Position numbers and translations under genes: made by a program
Notes under the pieces: generated by a model
Seen by the model: only the letters and a program-made list of their open reading frames with translations
What the model was told of the DNA's origin: nothing
Databases searched by the model: none
NCBI RefSeq assembly: GCF_000802385.1
Contig: NZ_JTDN01000004.1
Coordinates: 1 to 64,000, forward strand
From: Croceibacterium mercuriale
Lineage (GTDB): Bacteria; Pseudomonadota; Alphaproteobacteria; Sphingomonadales; Sphingomonadaceae
DNA length: 64,000 nucleotides
Reading direction: 5' to 3'
Shown: piece by piece, positions 40,450 to 51,600 of the stretch
Position numbering within the stretch: position 1 is the stretch's first letter
How the letters are laid out: every line of letters begins with the position of its first letter

Positions 40450-43400
40450 ATGCGCCTGTGTGACGATTCCATCCTGCATTCGCCATCGGACCTGGTCCGG
40501 CACCTGGGTTGCGCCCATGCCACCACGCTGGAGTTGGGGCGACTGTTGCGGCCGGAGGAGGCGCCCGAAGCGGCGGCGGATGACGCGTTGAACGAACTGG
40601 TGCAGCAGGCGGGCCTGAGGCACGAGGCGGACTATCGCGACCGGCTGGCGGCGGATGGCGGGCTGGTGGAGATCGCCGGGAGCGGATCGCTGCGCGCCCG
40701 TGCCGAGGCGACGCGTGGGGCGATGGCGGCGGGCGCGCCGGCGATCTTCCAGGCGGCGTTCCTGGATGCGCCGTGGCATGGCTTCGCCGACTTCCTCCTG
40801 CGGGTGGAGGAGCCATCGGCGCTTGGCGCGTGGTCGTACGAGCCGGTGGATACCAAGCTGGCCCGGTCGGCCAAGGCCAGCCATCTGGTGCAGTTGGGCC
40901 TGTATGGCCGGATGATGGCGGCGGTGCAGGGCCGGCCCCCGCGCCGGGTGCATGTGGAGCTGGGCAGCGGCACCCGCGAGAGCTTCCGCCTCTCGGATTT
41001 TGGCCATGTGCTGGATGCGGCGAGTGCGCGCTATCTGGGCTTCGTGGATGGGGCTGCAGGGGGCACCAGCCCGCAGCCCACCGCCGCCTGCGACCAGTGC
41101 CGCTGGCGCGACCATTGTGATGCCGAATGGCTGGCGGCAGACGATCTGCAATTGGTCTGCGGGCTGTCGGCCCCGCAGGCGGAGAAGCTGCGCGCCGCCG
41201 GCATCGCCACCGGGGCGGCGCTGGCCGCCGCGCCAGAGGGGCTGCGGGTGCCGCGCATGGCGGCGGAGACCTTTGCGAAGCTACGGGCGCAGGCGCGCTT
41301 GCAGGCGGCGCGCCACGCGGGCGGCGATCCGGTGGTGGAGCTGTTGCCGGCGGAAGCCGGACGGGGCTTCGCCAATCTGCCCGAGCCCAACCCGGCCGAC
41401 CTGTTCTTCGACCTGGAAGGCGATCCGCTGGCGGAAGGCGGGCTGGATTACCTGTGGGGCGTGCATTTTCGCCAGGGCGGGGTGAAGCGGTTCGCGCACC
41501 ATTGGGCGCACGATCATGCGGCTGAGCGTGAGGCGTTCGAGGCGATGATCGACTGGTTCGCCGAACATCTGGCGCAGCATCCGGCTGCCCACATCTATCA
41601 TTATGCGCCTTACGAGATCACCGCGCTGCGCCGCCTGTCCACCCTTCATGCATCGCGCGAGGAGGTTCTGGACGATCTGCTGCGCACCCGCCGCTTCGTG
41701 GACCTGTACGGCCTGCTGCGGCAGGCAATCCGCACCAGCGAGCCGAACCTGTCGCTGAAGACGATGGAGCTGTTCTTCGCGCCGCCGCGCGATGGCGCGG
41801 TGCAGAAGGCGGACCAGTCGGTCGTGGAGTACAAGAGCTGGCAGGAGACCGGCGATCAGGCGCTGTTGGACGGCATCCTGGCCTATAACCGGGTGGACTG
41901 CGAGAACACCGAAGGCCTGCGCAACTGGCTGGCGGGCCTGCGCCCCGCCGACGCCGAATGGCGCTCGGTGGGCGCGCCGGGCGGCATCGACGAGGAGAAG
42001 GCGGAGGCGCGCTTGGCCGCCGAGGCGGAAGCCGCCGCCCTGGTGGCGGCGATTCATGCCGGGCCGCTGCCCGCCAGCGAAAGCGGGCGCGAGTTGGTCG
42101 GCCATCTGACGCAGTTCCACCGCCGGGCAGACAAGCCAGCCTTCTGGGCGATGTTCGACCGCTGCGAGCGTGAGCCGGACGAGCTGGTCGATGATGCCGA
42201 ATGCATCGGCGGGCTGGTGCCCAATCCCGATGCCTCCGGCGCGTGGCAGGAACCGGAGCGGCGCAGCACGCTGGCCCATTACCGCTTCCCGCCGCAGGAA
42301 ACCAAGCTGCGGAAGGGCGGGCAGGTGCTGCACGCGCCCACGCTGACCCGGCTGGGCACCATCCATGCGCTGGATTGTGAGGCGGGCACGGTCACGCTGA
42401 AGAAGCAGCTGAAGGGAGACGATGCCTTCCCGACAGGCGGATCGGCCATCCCGGGCCAGCCGATCAGCACCGCCATTCTGGCGGGCGCCGTCCGCCGCGT
42501 GGCCGGTTGCTGGGCCGGCGGCGGCGATCCGGAGGAGGATGGAACACCTCGCTACCGCGCGCTGCTGGACCTGATCGGGCGGGTGGAGCCGCGGCTGGCG
42601 GATGGCGCCGGCGGGCAGCTGGTGCAGGCCGAGGAGGGGCTGGTGGAGGCGGCGACGCGGGTGTGCCTGGCCCTCGACCGTTCCACCCTGTTCATCCAGG
42701 GACCGCCGGGCACGGGAAAGACCTATACCAGCGCCCATGCCATCGTCAGCCTGCTGGCAGCGGGCAAGCGGGTCGGCATCTCCAGCAACAGCCACAAGGC
42801 GGTCAACAACCTGATGGGGGCGGTGGAACGGGCGGCCGAGGCGCGCGGGCTGGCCTTTGCCGGCGCCAAGAAGGTGACTGTGGGCAACCACGACACATAT
42901 CTGGATGGTGCGATGTTCGACGATGTGGCGCAGGCGAAGGACATACACGAGGTCGGCTACCAACTGGTCGGCGGCACCGCCTGGCTGTTCGCCGACGAGC
43001 GGTTCGACGAGTATTTCGACCATCTGTTCGTGGACGAGGCCGGGCAGGTTTCGCTTGGCCACCTGCTGGCGATGGGTGCTGCGGCACAGAACATCGTGCT
43101 GGTGGGCGACCAGATGCAGCTGGCGCAGCCGATCCAGGGGTCGCATCCGGGCGAAAGCGGGCTGTCGGCGCTGGATTACCTGTTGCAGGCTGAGGCGACA
43201 GTCGCGCCCGAGGCCGGCATCTTGCTCGACACCAGTTGGCGGATGCACCCGGCGATCTGTCGCTTCATTTCCGACGCGGTATATGACGGGCGCTTGCAGG
43301 CGCATCCCGATTGCGCGCGGCAGAGGCTGGCCTTGGCGCCCGGCCACGATCCGGCGCTGGCGGAGCATGGCCTGCGCTTCGTGGCGGTGGACCACACCGG

Positions 43401-43842
43401 CTGCGGCCAGCGCAGCGACATGGAGGTGGCGCGGGTGAAGGCGCTGGCCGAAGGGCTGATCGGCACGTCGTTCACGCGTCGCGACGGCAGTGACGGGAAG
43501 ATCGGGTGGGACAATATCCTGATCGTCGCGCCCTACAACATGCAGGTGAATGCGCTGGCCGCCGCTTTGCCGGCGGGCGCACGGGTGGGCACGGTGGACA
43601 GGTTCCAGGGGCAGGAAGCGGAGGTGGTGATCGCCAGCATGGCCACCAGCAGCCCCGCCGACCTGCCGCGCCATGTCGACTTTTTCTACTCCAAGAACCG
43701 CATCAACGTGGCGATCAGCCGCGCGCGGACGCTGGCGCTGGTGGTGGCCAATCCGAAGCTGCTGGAACTGGATGCGAAAAGCGTGGACCATTTTCAGCTG
43801 GTGAACACGCTGGCCTGGGTCGTGAAGGAAGGGGCGAAGTGA
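40450..43842 (+). CDS. TM0106-type RecB-like nuclease fused to SF1 helicase
   Basis: A 1130-residue protein in three parts. (1) Residues 1-230: a RecB-like PD-(D/E)xK nuclease, with FADFLLRVE, SYEPVDTKLA and four Cys (21, 214, 217, 223 in CDQCRWRDHC) placed as in iron-sulphur nucleases such as AddB and Cas4. (2) Residues 310-490: an RNase H-like exonuclease domain, DLFFDLEGDP with HIYHYAPYEITALRRL and ILAYNRVDCENTEGL. (3) From about 640: a Dna2/AAA_12-type helicase, Walker A GPPGTGKT at 751-758, HLFVDEAGQVSLGHLLA and VDRFQGQEAEVVIASMATSS near the end. Its stop overlaps the mcrB start. Such proteins process or degrade DNA ends. Confidence 0.87.
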   Translation: MRLCDDSILHSPSDLVRHLGCAHATTLELGRLLRPEEAPEAAADDALNELVQQAGLRHEADYRDRLAADGGLVEIAGSGSLRARAEATRGAMAAGAPAIFQAAFLDAPWHGFADFLLRVEEPSALGAWSYEPVDTKLARSAKASHLVQLGLYGRMMAAVQGRPPRRVHVELGSGTRESFRLSDFGHVLDAASARYLGFVDGAAGGTSPQPTAACDQCRWRDHCDAEWLAADDLQLVCGLSAPQAEKLRAAGIATGAALAAAPEGLRVPRMAAETFAKLRAQARLQAARHAGGDPVVELLPAEAGRGFANLPEPNPADLFFDLEGDPLAEGGLDYLWGVHFRQGGVKRFAHHWAHDHAAEREAFEAMIDWFAEHLAQHPAAHIYHYAPYEITALRRLSTLHASREEVLDDLLRTRRFVDLYGLLRQAIRTSEPNLSLKTMELFFAPPRDGAVQKADQSVVEYKSWQETGDQALLDGILAYNRVDCENTEGLRNWLAGLRPADAEWRSVGAPGGIDEEKAEARLAAEAEAAALVAAIHAGPLPASESGRELVGHLTQFHRRADKPAFWAMFDRCEREPDELVDDAECIGGLVPNPDASGAWQEPERRSTLAHYRFPPQETKLRKGGQVLHAPTLTRLGTIHALDCEAGTVTLKKQLKGDDAFPTGGSAIPGQPISTAILAGAVRRVAGCWAGGGDPEEDGTPRYRALLDLIGRVEPRLADGAGGQLVQAEEGLVEAATRVCLALDRSTLFIQGPPGTGKTYTSAHAIVSLLAAGKRVGISSNSHKAVNNLMGAVERAAEARGLAFAGAKKVTVGNHDTYLDGAMFDDVAQAKDIHEVGYQLVGGTAWLFADERFDEYFDHLFVDEAGQVSLGHLLAMGAAAQNIVLVGDQMQLAQPIQGSHPGESGLSALDYLLQAEATVAPEAGILLDTSWRMHPAICRFISDAVYDGRLQAHPDCARQRLALAPGHDPALAEHGLRFVAVDHTGCGQRSDMEVARVKALAEGLIGTSFTRRDGSDGKIGWDNILIVAPYNMQVNALAAALPAGARVGTVDRFQGQEAEVVIASMATSSPADLPRHVDFFYSKNRINVAISRARTLALVVANPKLLELDAKSVDHFQLVNTLAWVVKEGAK

Positions 43843-46800
43843 GGGAGCAGGAGTTTCGGGAGTGGCTGAAGGTGCAGCAATATACCGCCACCAGCATCGC
43901 CACATGGCTGTCGGACGCCCGCAAGGTGGAGCAGGCGCATGGCGATCTGGACCAAAGCTATGAGGCGGACAGGTTCGATGCGCTGCTGGGGCAGCTGGTC
44001 TATTCTAAGGCTGATGAACAGGCCGGCAAACCCGATCCCAGCGCGCTCGGGCTGACCAGCCGGCTGTACAACACTCTGTCAGCCAGCCGCTCCGCCATTC
44101 GCTATTATCGGCGGTTCCGCGATGCGCAGGCCCATCCGCAAGGGCGGCTGTCCGGATTCGACCGCGGGATCATCTTCGCGGCGATCGCCGCCTGCGATGC
44201 GGCAGGATCGGTGCAAGCCTTCGTGGACCAACTGGAAGGGCGCGGCGTGCCGCAGACCTACTGGCTGGTGCATGAGGGCGCGCTCTATCCCAGCAAGGCC
44301 ACCGTCCACTGGGCCATGGCGCGCCGCGGCATCGAGGCGAGCGCCGGCGGCAGCGAGTGCAAGGCGGTGCTGGAGGAGCTCGGCTTCGTGGTGGTGGACC
44401 GCCCGGCGTTGCTGCAGGCGCGTGACGCCTTCCTGGCCCGCATGACCGGCTTCACCGACTTCGCGCATGACGAAGGTCCGTATGTGGAGATCGAGCGCCG
44501 CTACAAGGACGAGCGGATCGCGGCGGCACAGGCCATCGCCGCCGGGCCGCAGGACGATCGCGCGGCGGGCGAGGCGCTGTTCCGCCTGCTCGCCATCGGA
44601 GGCCAGGGCCTGCCGCTGTCATGGCGGACGTTGGGCGAGGTCGGCGAGGCCGATCCCGCGCTACGTGACCGCTTCTACGGCGCAATCGGCGCTCTCGCCC
44701 GCAGCGGCGCATCGATGGAGGAGGCCGTTACCGCCACGGCCAAGGAGCTGGAGGCGCTTCGCGATGCGGGCATCGTCGGCCTGCGCCGGGGCGAGGTGAC
44801 CTCCATTCCCATCACCGTGTGGGGCACGCTGCATCCGGAGGAGGCGAGCTGGTTCAAGATCAGCAAGATCGCCGAGATGGGCAAGCGGTTCTTCGGCCGC
44901 AGGCTGTTCCCGCAGACCGAGTTCCGCGAGGGCGACCTTGCCGAATGGTCGCTGCTGATGCGCACCCTGTTCAGCCTGCTGGATCGCGAGTTCGGCTGGC
45001 GCCCGCGCGACATGTTCGACGTGCAGGGCTTCATCTGGGTGGTGCTGGATGCGGGATATGATGCCGAACCGGAGGACGCGGAAGCGCCGGTCGCGCTGGA
45101 CCCCACGCCCATCTGGATCGTGACCGCCCGGTGGGGCGAAACGGACGGTCTGCCCCGCTTCATCGAGCGCGGCGAGTGGAGTCTGCTGTACGGCCGGGAG
45201 GAAAGCGGCGCCAATCGGCTGGTGCGGCAGATGCAGGTCGGCGACCGCATCGTGCCCCGCGACTATTTCCATCAGGTGCACAATCTGCCGTTCGACGCCA
45301 ATGGCGGTCGGGTATCGGCCATCCGGCTGCGCGCGCTGGGCACCGTCACCGAGGCTAGCGAGGACGGCGTGCGCGTGGGCGTCGACTGGCAGGAATGGCC
45401 GGAGCCGCGCACCTGGTATTTCTACACGCACACCGCGCCGGTCTGGGGTCTGGTTGATCCGGGGGAGAGCCCCTCCGCCGATCAGTTGCGCCGCTTCATC
45501 CTGGATGGCGAGCCACAGGATTACGACCGGTTCCTGAACGATCCCTTCTGGCGCGACCGGCTGTTCGGCGCGCCGGCCGACAAGGTTGCTGCCCCGATGA
45601 ACCCCACCAACCTGATCCTCTACGGCCCGCCGGGCACCGGCAAGACCTACACCACCATGGAGCGGGCAGTGGGGTTGTGCGGGGAGCAGCCGGACCTCGA
45701 CCGGACCGCCTTGCGCAACCAGTACGACCGTCTGCGCGCCGCCGGCCGGATCGAGTTCGTCACCTTCCACCAGAACTTCGCCTATGAGGAATTCGTCGAA
45801 GGTCTGCGCCCGGTCACCGGCGCCGAGGGCAGCGTCGGCCTGCAGCTGGAGGCGCAGGGCGGCATCTTCCGCACCATGGCCACGACGGCCGAGGAAGCGC
45901 GCAAGTCGGCGCGGCAGGGCGCTGCCATGGAACTGGGCGATCGCCGGGTGTTCAAGATGTCGCTCGGCCGGTCTGGCATCGATGACGACATCTTCGAGGA
46001 TGCGTGGGACGGCAGCTTCATCGCGCTGGGCTATGGCGGCGAGATCGACTGGTCGGACTATCGCGATTACGAAGCCATCCGGGAGCGCTGGAACCAGGAC
46101 AATCCCGGCACCCATGGCGCCAGCGGCCACATCGCGCAGGTGAACCGCTTCGTGGCCGACATGAAGCCGGGCGACCTGGTGGTGGTGCCGTTCGGAAACA
46201 TGAAGATCCGCGCCATCGGCGAGGTCACCGGGCCGTACGAGTTCGTGCGGTCGGAGGAGCATGACTACCACCATCGCCGGGCGGTGCGCTGGCTGAAGCG
46301 GTTCGACGAGCCGCTCGATTACTCGGTCGTGTCGGAGATCCCGTTCACGCAGCGGTCCTGCTATCCGATCCGGGCCGAGAACCTGAAGCCGGCCGGCCTC
46401 GCCTCGCTGCTGCCGGGCGAGGGCGGCGGCGTGCAGGCGCCGCAGCACTTCGTCCTGATCATCGACGAGATCAACCGGGCCAACATCTCCAAGGTGTTCG
46501 GCGAGCTGATTACGCTGATCGAGCCGGACAAGCGGCTGGGGATGGACAATGCGCTGACCGTGCGCTTGCCCTATTCGCGGCGGGAGTTCGGGGTGCCGGC
46601 GAACCTGCACATTGTGGGTACGATGAATACGGCGGACCGCTCCATCGCGCTGCTGGATACAGCGCTGCGCCGGCGGTTCCGGTTCGAGGAGTTGGCGCCG
46701 CGCCCTGACCTGCTGGAGGAGGTGGAGGGCGTGTCGCTCGGCCAGGTGCTGGACACGATCAACCGGCGGCTGGAATACCTGCTCGACCGTGACCACGCGA

Positions 46801-47123
46801 TCGGCCACGCCTTCTTCATGGGGGAGGGCGGGGCGAGCCGCGCCGCGGTCGACGACACCATGCGGTTCAAGGTCATCCCGCTGCTGCAGGAATACTTCTT
46901 CGAGGATTGGGGCCGCATCCATGCGGTGCTGGGCGACGGGTTCCTGGGGAAGCGAACCCTTCAGCCACCCAGCACGCCGGAGTTCGTTGGGCAACGCGAG
47001 CGGTTCAGCTGGTCGATCCGCAAGCCGTTCGCCGGCGACGCCTATGCCACGCTGCTCGGCAAGGCGCCGTCACCAGAGGAGCTGCAGTCCGGCTTCGAGG
47101 AGGACGAGGGCGAAGGCGCGTGA
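43839..47123 (+). CDS. mcrB: McrB-type AAA+ GTPase with EVE-like domains
   Basis: A 1094-residue protein with a GTG start overlapping the previous stop (GTGA). The N-terminal 90 residues (FREWLKVQQYTATSIATWLS) resemble a SAM-like helical domain. Residues about 424-545 (TPIWIVTARWGETDGLPRFI) look like an EVE/PUA-type modified-base reader. Walker A GPPGTGKT is at 596-603 and Walker B LIIDEINRANISKVFGEL near 873. Between them a second EVE-like domain (about 700-830: AQVNRFVADMKPGDLVVVPF) is inserted in the AAA core. GTMNTADRSIALLDTALRRR is the McrB sensor region. With McrC it should cut DNA carrying modified bases. Confidence 0.88.
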   Translation: MREQEFREWLKVQQYTATSIATWLSDARKVEQAHGDLDQSYEADRFDALLGQLVYSKADEQAGKPDPSALGLTSRLYNTLSASRSAIRYYRRFRDAQAHPQGRLSGFDRGIIFAAIAACDAAGSVQAFVDQLEGRGVPQTYWLVHEGALYPSKATVHWAMARRGIEASAGGSECKAVLEELGFVVVDRPALLQARDAFLARMTGFTDFAHDEGPYVEIERRYKDERIAAAQAIAAGPQDDRAAGEALFRLLAIGGQGLPLSWRTLGEVGEADPALRDRFYGAIGALARSGASMEEAVTATAKELEALRDAGIVGLRRGEVTSIPITVWGTLHPEEASWFKISKIAEMGKRFFGRRLFPQTEFREGDLAEWSLLMRTLFSLLDREFGWRPRDMFDVQGFIWVVLDAGYDAEPEDAEAPVALDPTPIWIVTARWGETDGLPRFIERGEWSLLYGREESGANRLVRQMQVGDRIVPRDYFHQVHNLPFDANGGRVSAIRLRALGTVTEASEDGVRVGVDWQEWPEPRTWYFYTHTAPVWGLVDPGESPSADQLRRFILDGEPQDYDRFLNDPFWRDRLFGAPADKVAAPMNPTNLILYGPPGTGKTYTTMERAVGLCGEQPDLDRTALRNQYDRLRAAGRIEFVTFHQNFAYEEFVEGLRPVTGAEGSVGLQLEAQGGIFRTMATTAEEARKSARQGAAMELGDRRVFKMSLGRSGIDDDIFEDAWDGSFIALGYGGEIDWSDYRDYEAIRERWNQDNPGTHGASGHIAQVNRFVADMKPGDLVVVPFGNMKIRAIGEVTGPYEFVRSEEHDYHHRRAVRWLKRFDEPLDYSVVSEIPFTQRSCYPIRAENLKPAGLASLLPGEGGGVQAPQHFVLIIDEINRANISKVFGELITLIEPDKRLGMDNALTVRLPYSRREFGVPANLHIVGTMNTADRSIALLDTALRRRFRFEELAPRPDLLEEVEGVSLGQVLDTINRRLEYLLDRDHAIGHAFFMGEGGASRAAVDDTMRFKVIPLLQEYFFEDWGRIHAVLGDGFLGKRTLQPPSTPEFVGQRERFSWSIRKPFAGDAYATLLGKAPSPEELQSGFEEDEGEGA

Positions 47124-48442
47124 CGCATCGCTCCACGCCCGAATGGCAGAGCGTGGCGGTCGGGCAGGGTAGCTACACCCGCGTCCAAGCCGATGCGCTG
47201 CTGACCGCCGCGCGTGCGCATCCGCTGGCCAACCGGACGGGCACCAACGTGCTGGTCGATGGCGGCCGGCAGCTGCATGCGCGGCAGATGGTGGGCGTCA
47301 TCGCCGCGCCCGGCTGCAGCTTGGAGATTTTGCCCAAGATCGACGGCGCGGACGGCGAGGCGGGCGTCAGGCGTCGACTGGTGCGGATGCTGGACGTGGC
47401 GCTGGGGCTCGACCTGGATCTGGGCGTGGCGGCCAGCATGGCGCGGCAGGACGAGACGCTGTTGGACGTGCTGATCCGCCACTTCGCCGACGGGTTACTG
47501 GCGCAGGTCCGCAGGGGACTGCCCCGCCGCTATCTGCAATGCGAGGACGACCTGCCCGCCTTGCGCGGGCGGTTGGATGTGGGCCGGCAGTTCACCCGCA
47601 ACATCGTGCGACCCGATCGGCTGGCGTGCCGGTTCGACCAGCTCGACCCCGACACCCCATTGATGCGGGTGATGGCGGCAGCGGTGGTGACCTGCGCGAG
47701 ACATGCGCGGGGCGCGGAGACGCAGCGCCGGCTAGTGGAGCTGCGCCACGCGCTGACAGACATTCCGCTGGTGCCGCTGGCCCGCCTGCCCTGGCGCGAT
47801 GTGCGGATCGACCGCAGCAACCGCCGCTGGGCCAGCCTGTTCACGCTGGCGAAGCTGCTGCTGGGGCGGCACTGGCAGGACACCGGCCACGATGCCGCCA
47901 ACCCCGACGGGCTGACGCTGCTCTTCCCGATGAACGACCTGTTCGAAGCCTACGTCGCCGCGCTGCTGCGCCGCGCCATGGCCGGCACCGGCGTGGAGGT
48001 GAGCGCGCAGGGCGGTGGGCTGCACTGCCTGGGCCGGCATACGGGGGAGGTGCTGGAACACGGCACCCACTTCGCCACGCGGCCCGACATCCTGCTGCGG
48101 CAGGGTGGCAAGGTGGTGGCGATCATCGACACCAAGTGGAAGCGCCTCGCCGCCGATCCGCTGGGCAAGGGTGGGGTGCAGCAGGGCGATGTTTACCAGA
48201 TGATGGCCTATGCCCGCCTGTATCGCTGCCCGGAGCTGATGCTGCTGTATCCAGCGGTTGCGGGCGCGGGCGAAGGCGTGCGGCGGGCTTTCGGGATGGC
48301 AGGCGGTGCGGAGCGGTTGTCCATCGCCACGGTCGATGTGGGGCAGGGCGAGGCGGCGGTGGTGGACGGCTTGCGGGCGCTGGGACGAAGCCTCGCCTCC
48401 GGACGGCAAGTGCTTGTAGATAATGGCCTTGCCACAGCTTGA
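47120..48442 (+). CDS. mcrC: McrC-type endonuclease subunit
   Basis: A 440-residue protein with a GTG start overlapping the mcrB stop by 4 bp. The N-terminal beta domain (TNVLVDGGRQLHARQMVGVI) contacts McrB. The C-terminal PD-(D/E)xK nuclease is visible as RPDILLRQGGKVVAIIDTKW K (Asp in RPD, then D-T-K). VYQMMAYARLYRCPELMLLY is the typical McrC helix after the active site. It supplies the nuclease activity of the modification-dependent restriction complex. No damage is seen. Confidence 0.9.
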   Translation: MTHRSTPEWQSVAVGQGSYTRVQADALLTAARAHPLANRTGTNVLVDGGRQLHARQMVGVIAAPGCSLEILPKIDGADGEAGVRRRLVRMLDVALGLDLDLGVAASMARQDETLLDVLIRHFADGLLAQVRRGLPRRYLQCEDDLPALRGRLDVGRQFTRNIVRPDRLACRFDQLDPDTPLMRVMAAAVVTCARHARGAETQRRLVELRHALTDIPLVPLARLPWRDVRIDRSNRRWASLFTLAKLLLGRHWQDTGHDAANPDGLTLLFPMNDLFEAYVAALLRRAMAGTGVEVSAQGGGLHCLGRHTGEVLEHGTHFATRPDILLRQGGKVVAIIDTKWKRLAADPLGKGGVQQGDVYQMMAYARLYRCPELMLLYPAVAGAGEGVRRAFGMAGGAERLSIATVDVGQGEAAVVDGLRALGRSLASGRQVLVDNGLATA

Positions 48443-48621
48443 TTTCTCGCCGGGATCGGGGACAATCCGGTCCGGGGCTGGGGGACATGCCATTATCGAC
48501 CAGACAAAGCCTTGCCGGCTGCTGATCCAGAGCAGCCGGCGACGGGCGGCATGTGCATGATGCGACCGCAACTGTCGCAGCAAGGGTGCTGCTGCATGAT
48601 CGAACGTAACGAGTGGAACTG

Positions 48622-51600
48622 ATGACCAGCGGCGCCTTCTTTGAATCCCCGATCCTCAACTCGCCATACCGCCGGCCGGACCGGCACTGGCAGCTGGGAG
48701 ACAATGGCCAGCCGACCAGCCTGATCGACAGCGGCCGCCGGCGCAGTGACCTGACCACGCCCATCCCCAAGCCGCGCGCCACACGCGGGAAGGCGGCGCC
48801 GCAGCAGGCCGACATCTTTGCCGATGCGCAGGGCGAGATCTACAATCCGACCCCGGTCATCAACGAGATCCGCTCCGCCGTGGAAAGCTGGCGGGCGCTG
48901 CCGGAGAGCCAATGGCAGGTGACGCCCACCACCGCGCGGCTGCTGCGCCACTGGCGCACCCACCAGTTCAAGGCGCAACGGCCGTTCTTCTGCCAGATCG
49001 AGGCGGTGGAGACAGTCATCTGGCTGACGGAAGTCGCCGGTCGGCGATCCTCGCAGGGGCAGCGGTTCTGGACGCATCTCGAAGCCGCCAACGCCGCCAG
49101 CAACCCCGAACTGATCCGCATGGCGCTGAAGCTGGCGACGGGTGCGGGCAAGACCACGGTGATGGCGATGCTGATCGCCTGGCACACGCTGAACGCTGTG
49201 CGCCACCCCAACGCGAAGCGCTATTCCAAGGGCTTCCTGGTGGTCGCGCCCGGCATCACCATCAAGGACCGGCTGCGCGTGCTGCAGCCCAACGATCCCG
49301 AAAGCTACTACCGCAGCCGCGAGATCGTGCCGGAGGACATGCTGCGCGATCTGAACAACGCCAAAATCGTCATCACCAACTATCACGCTTTCAAGCGGCG
49401 CGACGAGGTGCCGCTGAACAAGGTGCAGCAGGCGGCGCTGGCGACCGAGCCGAAGCCGGAAAGCGACGGCGCGCTGCTGCGCCGCGTCGCCAACGAGCTG
49501 ACCGGCATGAAGAACATCGTCGTCCTGAACGACGAGGCGCACCATTGCTATCGCGAGCGGGTGCTGACGGCCGAGGAGGAGAAGGCGCTCAAGGGCGACG
49601 ACAAGGAAGAGGCCAAGCGCAACAACGAGGCGGCGCGGCTGTGGATCAGCGGGCTGGAGACGGTAAAGCGCACGCTGGGCCTCAGCATGGTCTACGACCT
49701 GTCGGCGACGCCGTTCTTCCTGAAGGGATCAGGCTATCGCGAAGGATCCCTGTTTGGCTGGGTGATGAGCGATTTCAGCCTGATGGACGCGATCGAATGC
49801 GGCATCGTGAAGCTGCCGCGCGTGCCGATCATGGACAATGTGGAGGGCGGCGACACGCCGATGTTCCGCAACCTGTGGGACCATGTCGGTGCCAAGCTGC
49901 CGAAGAAAGGGCGGGGCAAGAGCGGGTTCGACGATCCGCAGAAGCTGCCCACGCAGCTGCTGTCCGCCATCGATGCGCTGTACGGCCATTACGAGAAGAC
50001 CTTCGCCGCCTGGAAGGAGAACAAGCTGGGGGTGGAGCCGGTGTTCATCGTGGTGTGCAACAACACCGCGACATCCAAGCTGGTCCATGACTACATCGCC
50101 GGGTACGAGGTGACGGACAAGGACGGCAACGCCCGGCTGCAGGCGGGCGCCTGCAAGCTGTTCCAAAACTACGACCCGGATGGCGTCGCCCTGCCCAAGA
50201 TGCGCACCCTGCTGATCGACAGCCAGCAGCTCGACAGCGGCGAGGCGGTCAGCGCCGAGTTCCGTGCCGCCGCCGCGGACGAGATCGACCGCTTCAAGGC
50301 GGAACTGGTGCAGCGCACCGGCGACCGGGTGGCGGCGGAGAAGATCGACGATGCCACCATCCTGCGCGAGGTGATGAACACGGTCGGTCGCCCGGGCCAG
50401 CTGGGCGAGGCGATCCGCTGCGTCGTGTCCGTCTCCATGCTGACCGAGGGGTGGGACGCCAACAGCGTGACCCATGTATTGGGCGTGCGGGCGTTCGGCA
50501 CGCAGCTGCTGTGCGAGCAGGTGATCGGCCGCGCGCTGCGGCGGGTTTCGTACCAGCTGAACGCGGAAGAGAAGTTCGACGTCGAATATGCCGACATCTT
50601 CGGCATCCCGTTCGACTTCACCGCCGAACCCGTCATCGGTCCGATCAAGCCGCCCCCGCCGATGGTGCGGGTGGAAGCGATCAGTCCGGAGCGGGACGAT
50701 GTGGAGATCCGCTTCCCCCGCGTGGAAGGATACCGCACCGAACTGCCGCGGGACGTGCTGCGGGCCGACTTCAGCGCGGATTCCACGCTGGAGCTGACGC
50801 CCGACCTGGTCGGCGCGACCACGACGATCAATTCCGGCATCATCGGCGAGACGGCGGACTTCACCCTGGCGCATCTGGCCGACACCCGCCCGGCGACGAT
50901 CCAGCTGCGGCTGGCGGACCGCATCGTGCGCCGCCGGCTGACGAATGATGGCGAGGTGCCCAACCCCGCGCTGATCATGGAGATGCGCAAGATCGTGCGC
51001 CGCTGGATGGGCGAGCATCTGGTGTGCAAGGGCGACACGCAGCCCGCGCAGCTGCTGTATCACGACATTGCCGAGCGGGCGGCCGACCGCATCATGGCCG
51101 CCATCACCCGCGCCAGCGAGGGCGGCAACCGGGTGCTGGCCATGCTGGACCCGTACAATGCGGAAGGCTCGACGCGGAATGTCGGCTTCAACACCAGCCA
51201 AGACCGGTACGAGACCTCGCCCCGCTGCCATGTGAACTACGCCATCGCGGACAGCGACTGGGAGCTGGAGTTCTGCCGCGTGGCCGACAGCCACCCGCGC
51301 GTGCTGGCCTGGGTGAAGAACCACAATCTGGGGTTCGAGGTGCCGTATCAGGCGGGCGGGGAGGCGCGGCGCTATCGCCCCGACTTCATCCTGCGGGTGG
51401 ATGACGGGCACGGGGCGGACGACCCGCTGAACCTGGTGGTGGAGATCAAGGGGTTCCGGGGCGAGGACGCGAAGGACAAGGCGGAGACGATGAAGACCTA
51501 CTGGGTGCCGGGGGTGAACAATCTGGGCACGCAGGGCCGCTGGGCCTTCGCCGAGTTCACCGACAAGTGGAAGATCCAGACGGAGTTTGCCGCGAAGATC

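Noticed and set aside
41281-43905. 874-residue antisense frame opposite the RecB-like helicase
   Set aside because: The sense strand has complete nuclease and helicase motifs. The antisense product is low-complexity and His/Gln/Arg-rich, as expected for a shadow in GC-rich DNA.
44661-46994. 777-residue antisense frame opposite mcrB
   Set aside because: Long only because of the GC-rich codon bias. It lacks any domain and the sense frame is clearly McrB.
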